Source: Burkholderia humptydooensis (GTDB taxonomy: Bacteria; Pseudomonadota; Gammaproteobacteria; Burkholderiales; Burkholderiaceae). From it: a DNA stretch of 64,000 nucleotides. Each line of letters opens with the position of its first letter. Within the stretch, counting starts at the first letter, position 1. Shown here piece by piece: positions 57,848-64,000 of the stretch. A program made the position numbers and the translations under genes. The notes beneath the pieces were generated by a model, which saw nothing but the letters and a program-made list of their open reading frames with translations, was not told where the DNA came from and ran no database searches. Location of the stretch: the NCBI RefSeq assembly GCF_001513745.1, contig NZ_CP013380.1:806001-870000 (forward strand), read 5' to 3'.

Positions 57848-58582
57848 ATGGAGATTCCGCCTGCCGACGGCGAGCGCCGCGCTTCGAGCGAAGCCGCGCC
57901 GCGCTCGTCGCCGTGGCGTTTCCGTGCGGCCGCGGCAAGCGACGCGCACGCGTGCGCGCCGCTCGTGTTCGAATCGGGCGTGCGCGAATTCGGCTACTTC
58001 CTCGGCGAGCCGCCCGCGCGATGCATCGCGTTTCTCGCATTCGCGTTTGCGTCCAAGCACGGGCGCTTTTCGTGGCGGCGCCATCGTGTCGCGGTCGGCG
58101 ACGGCGGTGCGGTGAGCGCGGTGCTCGCCGCGCACGACGGGCGCGCGAGCGCGTTCGACGATCTGCACGTCGCATGGATGCTGCTGCGATTCTTCGGCCC
58201 GGCGCGCACGATCCGGATGCTCTTGCGCGGGCTCGTGCTCGAAAGCGAGCTGCCCGCGCCGAAGCGCTCGCAAACGCTGATCGCGCATTGCGCGACCGAT
58301 GCGCGCGTGCGCGGCTGCGGCGCGTTCAGCGCGCTGTTTGAAGATGCGGTGCGCGGCGGTCTCTTTCGCGCGGAACCGGGCAGGGAAGTCGTGCTCGACG
58401 TGCTGACGAGCAACGTGCGCGCCCGCACGCTCTACGAGCGTCTCGGCTTCGTCGAGATGCCGCGCTCGCGGCCGAGGTCCGCGAGCCTGCCGGGCGAGCT
58501 CGCGTCGGTGCGGATGCGCTTCGGCGGTGCGGCGCGGCGAAGCGTCGCCTCAGGCGCGTGGCGTGCGCTGAAGCCTGAATGA
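57848..58582 (+). CDS. GNAT-family acetyltransferase
   Basis: A 244-residue protein with a GNAT fold: CATDARVRGCGAFSALFEDAV fits the acyl-CoA pyrophosphate loop (R-x-x-G-x-G/A) and LTSNVRARTLYERLGFVEMP is the C-terminal GNAT motif. The ATG at 57848 follows wcbT by 8 nt, so it is the last gene of this operon. It may N-acylate the amine made by WcbT or act on sugar; that is inference. The substrate is unknown. Confidence 0.82.
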   Translation: MEIPPADGERRASSEAAPRSSPWRFRAAAASDAHACAPLVFESGVREFGYFLGEPPARCIAFLAFAFASKHGRFSWRRHRVAVGDGGAVSAVLAAHDGRASAFDDLHVAWMLLRFFGPARTIRMLLRGLVLESELPAPKRSQTLIAHCATDARVRGCGAFSALFEDAVRGGLFRAEPGREVVLDVLTSNVRARTLYERLGFVEMPRSRPRSASLPGELASVRMRFGGAARRSVASGAWRALKPE

Positions 58583-58636
58583 AGAAGCCAGTAACCGGCG
58601 GCAAGCGGCGGGCATGCGGCGCGCGGACTTCGCCGA

Positions 58637-60292
58637 TCACTTCAGATTCCAGCAGATCCCGTTGAAATACGCATCGACAGGCACGTTCTGCGCGGCCGTC
58701 GCCGCGTTGCAGAGATTGCCGCCCGTCGTGAAGCTCGCCGTGCCCTTCGTCGGAATCAGCTTCAGCGTGCGGCCGTTCCATGTCGGCCTGATCGCGCTGA
58801 TCTTCACGTTGCCGGTCAGCATCACGACGGGCGCCGTGTGCACGTCGATCGTCGCGGCGCTCGCGACCGTCGCGGGCGCGGTGTCGATGCCGAGGTTCGA
58901 CGACACGACGCTGTCGCCCGTCGGCGCGCCGGAGATCGGCGTTCCCGAGCCGCTGAAGTCGTTGCCGCTGACGAGCCCGCCCGCGTTGTTGCCGGCAAGC
59001 ACGATGCCGTGCTGCGGCGCCGCCTTGAAGAGCCCGCCGCAACTGCCGCCGAGTTCGGAGTTGCGCACCGCGTACGCGCTCACGTTCGGGCCGTAGACGA
59101 TGTTCGCCGCCGCGCCGCCGCCGCGGCCGTTGCCGCAGAAGCGGCTCGCGTCGAACGTGACGAACGTGCCCGCCTTGACGTTCGCGCCGTTCGACGCGCC
59201 GTTGTAGTTGCGCAGCCCGTTGAAATGGATCTCCGACACGAGCCCGCCGCCCGTGTTCCTGATCAGGATGTTGTCCGACTGCGCGGATGCGGTCCAGCAC
59301 GCGCTGCATTCGAGCCCTTCGACGCGCGCGCTCGGCGCGCGCGTATCGATCTCCAGCGCGTTGACCGCGTTCGTGTCGCCGACGTACGTGTTGTTCAGGC
59401 TCGCCCATGCGACCCACTGATTCGCGCCGGGGGCGATCTGCGTGCCGATCTTCGTCATTTGCATGTCGGATTCGGTGACGAGTAGGCCGCCCGCATCGAG
59501 CACCTGCATCGCGGCGTCGCCGGGATGTGAAGGGTCGCCGATGACGGTCGTATTCGAGATGCGCGCGTCGACTGTTCCGCCGTACGTCGTGAGTGCACCG
59601 ATCCGAATTCCGATGCTGCCCGCACTATGGATGCTGCTGATGATTGTCTGATCGACGAGGGCTTGATTGCCGTTCAGGTCGATGCCGATGAATGGTCCCT
59701 GGATATTGACATCTGCGATCACGGGGGCGTTCACGTTTCTAACCGCGATCGTCGCACCTCGCGTATTTTGACCGGATGCAGATGCGTTGATATAGAGATC
59801 ACGGATCGCTGCGCCATTGCCGGCAAGCAAGATCATCGGGTCCAGGTTCACGACGCCCGCCGACAAGTTCGCGGTTTGCCCATGCGTGCCGGCGAGCGTA
59901 ACGTTATCCAGCACGCTGACAGTACCTGTAATTACGCAATGTGTGTTCGACAACGGCAGATTCACGACGGCAGGGGCGACGCTCGCTGCATATGCGAGCG
60001 CATGGTTGAGCGCTGCTGTGTCATCGTTCGATCCGTTGCACAACATGCCAAAGTCGGCGCCGTTTACGATATCCGCCAGTTTTGCCGAAAATGCCCGGGG
60101 TATGCTGCCCGTGCCTTTCTGCTGAAAGTACATCTCGCCCGCCGCGTGGGGCGACGGCTGGTCGACCACGGCGTGCGCTCCGTAGGATGCCGGATTGTTC
60201 GGGAGCACCGGAGCCAAGGGGGCGGACTGTGCTTCCGCGAACGTGGGAGACATGCTGATCGACATCAGAATGATGAGAATAATTTTCATCAT
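58637..60292 (-). CDS. Secreted right-handed beta-helix protein (pectate-lyase-like)
   Basis: A 551-residue protein with a signal peptide (MMKIILIILMSISMSPTFAEA, cut near AEA-QS). The mature part has the pectate-lyase-3/tailspike start NGSNDDTAALNHALAYAA, then Gly/Asn-rich beta-helix rungs (GAAIRDLYINAS, VIADVNIQGPFIGID, GGLVSEIHFNG). Such proteins include polysaccharide lyases and hydrolases; no catalytic set can be named. Start: three ATGs lie in a row behind CAGGAG; the middle one (60292) has the best spacing. Divergent from the sulfotransferase, and tail to tail with the GNAT. It could trim or depolymerise the capsule. Confidence 0.82.
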   Translation of the reverse strand: MMKIILIILMSISMSPTFAEAQSAPLAPVLPNNPASYGAHAVVDQPSPHAAGEMYFQQKGTGSIPRAFSAKLADIVNGADFGMLCNGSNDDTAALNHALAYAASVAPAVVNLPLSNTHCVITGTVSVLDNVTLAGTHGQTANLSAGVVNLDPMILLAGNGAAIRDLYINASASGQNTRGATIAVRNVNAPVIADVNIQGPFIGIDLNGNQALVDQTIISSIHSAGSIGIRIGALTTYGGTVDARISNTTVIGDPSHPGDAAMQVLDAGGLLVTESDMQMTKIGTQIAPGANQWVAWASLNNTYVGDTNAVNALEIDTRAPSARVEGLECSACWTASAQSDNILIRNTGGGLVSEIHFNGLRNYNGASNGANVKAGTFVTFDASRFCGNGRGGGAAANIVYGPNVSAYAVRNSELGGSCGGLFKAAPQHGIVLAGNNAGGLVSGNDFSGSGTPISGAPTGDSVVSSNLGIDTAPATVASAATIDVHTAPVVMLTGNVKISAIRPTWNGRTLKLIPTKGTASFTTGGNLCNAATAAQNVPVDAYFNGICWNLK

Positions 60293-60476
60293 CATCTGCT
60301 CCTGAGACATGGATACAATCGCGGTGCCGAGAGATTGCGGCCGATAGCGGCATTTTATGATGATATGGCGGCTATATTTCGTCAGGTTGTCCGTGCGTGC
60401 TCCGGATCGGAGCCTGGACACATGGCAGTCGCTTTCGGATGAGCAGTACAACATACGGTCCATCGCTAAGTGGACG

Positions 60477-60504
60477 CAATGCGCTCGAAGGACGGAGCGC
60501 ATTG
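60477..60504. repeat. Perfect 10-bp inverted repeat in the divergent gap
   Basis: CAATGCGCTC and GAGCGCATTG (60477-60486, 60495-60504) are separated by 8 nt. The 297-nt gap 60293-60589 has no gene. There is no T run, so it is not a terminator; it could be an operator for either divergent gene. Confidence 0.6.
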
Positions 60505-60589
60505 GACAAATGACGCGCTTTTCTTTTGTGTCAGAATTTCGCTCTATTCAGTCAAGCACGCGCGGCAATAATTATGAGGATTTCCTGTG

Positions 60590-62632
60590 ATGAAGGGGAA
60601 GAGTAAGGTATTTGCCGGCCGTGTCATTTTCGATCATGTGCAGAAGACGGCTGGGCAAGCAGTCAACGCATGGTTGAGCAAGATGCTTGGACCGGGATGT
60701 GTGACGCCGAACCTGATCGGAAGCCATCGGGACTTGATTCGGCGCTACGGTGGCGAGTACTCCGTCATTTCGGCGCATATCGATTTCCAGGGAACAGGGC
60801 TCGACCCGCGGTATCAATATTTGACATGCTTGCGGGAGCCAATCGATCGTGCGATTTCCTGGCTCTTCTTTTTGCTGAACAACCACGATGCAAACATGCT
60901 ACCGGGCCTTTGGGAGCAGGCGGAGCGTTTCGTCGCGGGGCTGGGTGAGCCGTGCGACGATTTCTGCGCCGAGATCGAGCGCTCGTTTGATCCAAGCTTC
61001 ATCAAAGATATCAGGAATCCGTACGTCGAACACTTCTCTGCCATAGCCGGCACGATGTCGCGTACCGACGATGAGAAAATTGCTGCGGCGCTTTCGAGCG
61101 TCGAGCAATATGACGTGTATGGGTTTTATGAGGACTTGCCAGCTTTTTTGTCGGATGTTTCCACATTGATCGGTTTGCCCGCACCACGTCATATCGAAAA
61201 AGTCAACGCGACCCGCGCGCGGCCGGGAATCGGACAAATCACGCCGCTGCAGCGCAAGCAACTCGAAATGTTGAATGCACTCGATATCGAGTTCTACAGC
61301 CTGTTGCGCTCACGTTGGCAGCGGGAGCGCGCGAACCGTACCGTTGTTGCCGCCCCCGACGTCGCACGTTGGCTGCCATATGAGCCTGCGACGAACCGCG
61401 TGTTTTCGACACCTGAATTCTCGCTGCTGTCGGCGACGCTCGAAGGCGGCGATACATACTTGCATGGACAGATCATGCGTTTTAATGTCGTGTTCTCAAT
61501 CAACATCGATGTCGCCGAACTGGGAGTCGGAATTGAGATCACGGACGGAGACGGGCGAATCGCTTTCGGTTGCAGCAATTCATTTTTGAAACGGCCACTT
61601 GTGGATTTGAAACGCGGAACATACTGTGCGCGTTATTACCTCGGTGCAGATCTTCCAGAAGGACAGTACGTAGCCGGCTTCGCATTCTGCGACAATCGCG
61701 ATAGGCGTAACAATGAACTGGCATATCATAAGAAGCTTATTTCATTCAATGTCGTGATGCCGCGCGTGATGCCGAGCGTCGGTTACATGAGCTTGCCGGC
61801 GGATTTCGATTGTCATCGGACAGGTGACGCGGTGTCGGCAGAGATCCACGATGCCGCGGGCTGCTTATGTTCTGATGCAGTGGCAGATCAGTTGGCAGCC
61901 GGCGAAACATTTGAACTGCCCGTGCAGTTGACGAACGCGTCGACGCAAACCTGGGTCAGCTCGATGCTCAATCCGATTTATCTTTCGTATCGCTGGTTCG
62001 ACTATGCCGGTTGCGTTGTTGCGTCCGATCCAAAGCGGATGCCGCTGCCCGTGAGTTTTATCGCGCCGGGCGAGACATTGACCCTGCCGATGAGTGTTGT
62101 CGTACCGGACGTTCGGGGCCGCTATCGGCTCGTCGCGACGCTGATGTTCGATGATAAAGGCTGGTTCGACGAATATGGATTTACTCCACTGTCCCTCGAA
62201 CTCACAGTGACGGACGCAAATGCCCCAAGGATTTATCGAGGCGCGGATGTTCGTTTGCACACACAGGTCGGTCATCGTCAAATGGGTGCAATGACGAGCA
62301 GCGGACAGGAGGGGTTTCTTCTGTTTGGCCCTTACGTGTCGCTCCCGGCGGGCTATTACGTCGTGAGTATCGAGGGTTGCTGCGAATTCCCGGCCGGCAG
62401 TTGGATGGATATCGTGTGTGATCGTGGTACGCACGTGCTGATGCGCCATGACGTGATGCCTGGCGAGAAGGGCGGTTCAATTGCTCACTTTGACTTCGAG
62501 CTTGCGTCCTCGGCGAATGACTTGGAAATTCGCGTTTGGGTATCCGCAAGCGCGAAAGTGCGCATCGATATGCTAAGGATCGAGCGGCTTATGGGGCAGC
62601 ATGAGGCGGATCTCATGACAGCAGTCGGTTGA
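60590..62632 (+). CDS. Sulfotransferase with Wzt-C-like and other carbohydrate-binding domains
   Basis: A 680-residue multi-part protein. Residues ~10-230: sulfotransferase (PAPS loop FDHVQKTAGQAV, residues ~14-25; 3'-phosphate motif LREPIDRAISWLF, ~81-93). Residues ~270-390: beta-sandwich resembling the carbohydrate-binding C-terminal domain of Wzt (MRFNVVFSINID, VGIEITDGDGRIAFGCSN, LPEGQYVAGFAF). Residues ~420-541: Ig-like domain (FELPVQLTNAS, LSYRWFDYAG, GRYRLVATLMFDD). Residues ~550-672: the same domain as at the end of the GT at 35131. No membrane helix. The gene is markedly AT-richer than its neighbours, suggesting recent transfer. ATG 60590 or GTG 60587 could start it. Confidence 0.78.
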   Translation: MKGKSKVFAGRVIFDHVQKTAGQAVNAWLSKMLGPGCVTPNLIGSHRDLIRRYGGEYSVISAHIDFQGTGLDPRYQYLTCLREPIDRAISWLFFLLNNHDANMLPGLWEQAERFVAGLGEPCDDFCAEIERSFDPSFIKDIRNPYVEHFSAIAGTMSRTDDEKIAAALSSVEQYDVYGFYEDLPAFLSDVSTLIGLPAPRHIEKVNATRARPGIGQITPLQRKQLEMLNALDIEFYSLLRSRWQRERANRTVVAAPDVARWLPYEPATNRVFSTPEFSLLSATLEGGDTYLHGQIMRFNVVFSINIDVAELGVGIEITDGDGRIAFGCSNSFLKRPLVDLKRGTYCARYYLGADLPEGQYVAGFAFCDNRDRRNNELAYHKKLISFNVVMPRVMPSVGYMSLPADFDCHRTGDAVSAEIHDAAGCLCSDAVADQLAAGETFELPVQLTNASTQTWVSSMLNPIYLSYRWFDYAGCVVASDPKRMPLPVSFIAPGETLTLPMSVVVPDVRGRYRLVATLMFDDKGWFDEYGFTPLSLELTVTDANAPRIYRGADVRLHTQVGHRQMGAMTSSGQEGFLLFGPYVSLPAGYYVVSIEGCCEFPAGSWMDIVCDRGTHVLMRHDVMPGEKGGSIAHFDFELASSANDLEIRVWVSASAKVRIDMLRIERLMGQHEADLMTAVG

Positions 62633-62647
62633 CATTTCCCCAATCCG

Positions 62648-63832
62648 CTAGTGCTCGTGCTGCGAGCGAGCCGAGTTCCTCGCGCTTTGACGCGCGTGCC
62701 TGAAATCGCGCACCCGCACGAACGTCACGTAGTTCGAATCGTGCTGGCTGTGCGCGCCGCCTTCGCCGTCGTCGAACGCCATGCGCACGACCGCGATGAT
62801 GTCGTCGCCGTCGAATTGCCAATCCGCGTACTGGAAGCCGTGCCGTTGCGAATCCGCGCTTTGCAGCAGCGTGCGTTCGACGCTCCAGTGGCGCAGGTCG
62901 GGCGACGACGTCAGCGCGAGCGTGTTTCTCACGCGCTCCAGATTCGCGCTGCCGTCGGCGTTCGGCACCGCGTTCGCGAGCGACCAGTAGCGGCCCGAGC
63001 GGGCGTCGAAGCGGATCGTGAACTTCTTGCCGCCGCCGGGAAAGTCGATGAAATCGTGCGCCGGATCGAACGACAGCGACCGGCCGTCCGCCAGCATGTG
63101 AACGAGCGCGACCTTTTCCGGCCCGTGCTTCGTGTTCACGCGCAGCACGACGGCCGGCTCGCGAGCGTCCGTCGCCACGACGCTGCCTTCTTCCCACGTC
63201 AGGAAATTGTTGTCGAGCCACGCATGGTCGGACGGCAGCGGCTTCGTCGCGCGCCAGTTGCGCGTGTCGAGCAGATCGCCGTCGACGGGCGCGGACATCA
63301 CGAGCGAGCGCAGGTCGCCGCCTTCGATCACTTCGAACGCGCGCCACACGCGGCCGCGCTCGACGAGCACCGGCACGGGCGCCGTGATGTAGCGGCCGCT
63401 CACGTCGAAGCGGCCGGTCAGCGCGTCGTTGGGCGTCGTCCACGTCGCGCCGCCGTCGGTCGAGCGGCGGATCACCGGCGTGCCCATCGAGCGATCGGTG
63501 CCCATCAGGTAGAGCGCGCCGTCGACGACGAAGAGCGACGACCAGTATTGGCCAGTCACGACGCTCAGCTTTTCCCAGGTCTGCCCCTTGTCGTGCGACG
63601 CGAACACGCGCACTTCGTCGGGCAGCGCGGCCGGGCCGAACATGTCGTGCGACGCGACGTAGGTGCCGTCAGGCAGGATCGCGAGCGACGGCGAGCCGAG
63701 GAACACGCGCGTCGCCGCCGCGCTGTGCGCGACGATATTGCCGGGCGGCGCGGCGGGCGGCACTTGCGCGGCCGACGATGCAACGACGCACGCGCAGAAC
63801 AGGCAGGCCAGCCTCCAGCGGGTTGTCATCAT
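62648..63832 (-). CDS. Secreted sialidase-like beta-propeller (Asp-box protein)
   Basis: A 394-residue protein with a signal peptide (MMTTRWRLACLFCACVVASS, cut near SSAAQ). Two Asp-boxes (S-x-D-x-G-x-x-W) are seen at residues ~79-86 (SHDKGQTW) and ~124-131 (STDGGATW), typical of six-bladed sialidase/BNR propellers. The expected catalytic Arg triad, Tyr and Glu cannot be assigned. The ATG at 63832 has AAAGGAG 7 nt upstream. It may cut or bind a sugar, in or outside the capsule. Tail to tail with the sulfotransferase (15 nt). Confidence 0.8.
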   Translation of the reverse strand: MMTTRWRLACLFCACVVASSAAQVPPAAPPGNIVAHSAAATRVFLGSPSLAILPDGTYVASHDMFGPAALPDEVRVFASHDKGQTWEKLSVVTGQYWSSLFVVDGALYLMGTDRSMGTPVIRRSTDGGATWTTPNDALTGRFDVSGRYITAPVPVLVERGRVWRAFEVIEGGDLRSLVMSAPVDGDLLDTRNWRATKPLPSDHAWLDNNFLTWEEGSVVATDAREPAVVLRVNTKHGPEKVALVHMLADGRSLSFDPAHDFIDFPGGGKKFTIRFDARSGRYWSLANAVPNADGSANLERVRNTLALTSSPDLRHWSVERTLLQSADSQRHGFQYADWQFDGDDIIAVVRMAFDDGEGGAHSQHDSNYVTFVRVRDFRHARQSARNSARSQHEH

Positions 63833-63874
63833 CGATATTCTCCTTTGCGTAGCGGCGCGTGTGCGCGGCAAAGG

Positions 63875-64000
63875 CTAAGGTCCCGATGCGCCGGCCGCGC
63901 TCAGCCAGCCGGTACCGGTACCAGGCCGTTCACGGCGCTCGGGCAAGCGCTCGGCGTGCCCGGCGACGACGACGAACATCAGCAGCGTGAGCCATAGCAT
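63875..64000 (-). CDS. C-terminal fragment of a membrane protein (runs off the right edge)
   Basis: The last 41 residues of an open frame read through the window edge: a hydrophobic helix (MLWLTLLMFVVVAG) and a short basic/Gly-rich tail ending SAAGASGP. It looks like the last helix of a polytopic protein but the family cannot be told. It ends 42 nt before the propeller gene on the same strand. Confidence 0.45.
   Translation of the reverse strand: MLWLTLLMFVVVAGHAERLPERRERPGTGTGWLSAAGASGP

Overview
The window is about 68-70% GC by eye and its housekeeping gene order (recN-nadK-hrcA-hemH-hslR-grpE-dnaK-dnaJ-pabB, then panB-dgk-folK-pcnB-HAD-hda, purM, miaA-mutL) is that of chromosome 1 of a Burkholderia, most likely of the B. 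pseudomallei/thailandensis/oklahomensis group. The group assignment is an inference from gene order and protein similarity recalled without a search.

Layout. 1-10.8 kb: recN start, nadK, the heat-shock repressor hrcA, hemH, hslR, then grpE, dnaK and dnaJ with two recognisable sigma-32 promoters that share the same 13-nt spacer, then a fused pabB-pabC gene. 10.9-16 kb: a minus-strand run of folate/pantothenate, RNA-processing and replication-control genes. 16.4-20.8 kb: purM and miaA, separated by a group IIC-type intron inserted just after the purM terminator, a 49-bp tandem palindromic repeat and the stump of a SnoaL-like gene. 20.8-24.6 kb: mutL, a DedA protein and an MscS-type channel. 24.7-25.1 kb: a doubly broken class II glutamine amidotransferase, which looks like the scar at the edge of the next region.

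25.1-64 kb: an ABC-transporter-dependent capsule locus related to the wcb (capsule I) locus of B. pseudomallei. Conserved parts are manC, wcbA (KpsC-like), wcbB, wza, wzt/wzm (KpsT/KpsM-like), wcbD (KpsE-like), wcbO (KpsS-like) and the downstream block wcbP-Q-R-S-T (SDR, LtaS-like enzyme, reducing polyketide synthase, LpxC paralogue, AONS/SPT-like PLP enzyme) plus a GNAT. The middle differs: no manno-heptose genes are seen between wza and wzt; instead there are gmd and rmd (predicted GDP-D-rhamnose), four further GT4 glycosyltransferases, and an FkbM methyltransferase with a coiled coil of over 300 residues. At the far end are a secreted beta-helix protein, a four-part sulfotransferase carrying a Wzt-C-like domain, and a secreted Asp-box beta-propeller.

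How it may work: ManC-Gmd-Rmd supply GDP-mannose and GDP-D-rhamnose; five GT4 enzymes build the chain; WcbA/WcbO build the reducing-end linker; Wzm/Wzt, WcbD and Wza export it. The FkbM-coiled-coil protein could cap the chain and set its length, as WbdD does in E. coli O9a, and the sulfotransferase could modify finished polymer it recognises through its Wzt-C-like and C-terminal domains. The WcbP-T block could make a dedicated amino-lipid. The most interesting points are the candidate methyl-capping ruler, a C-terminal domain shared by a glycosyltransferase and the sulfotransferase 25 kb apart, and the PKS/SPT-like/LpxC-like lipid module.
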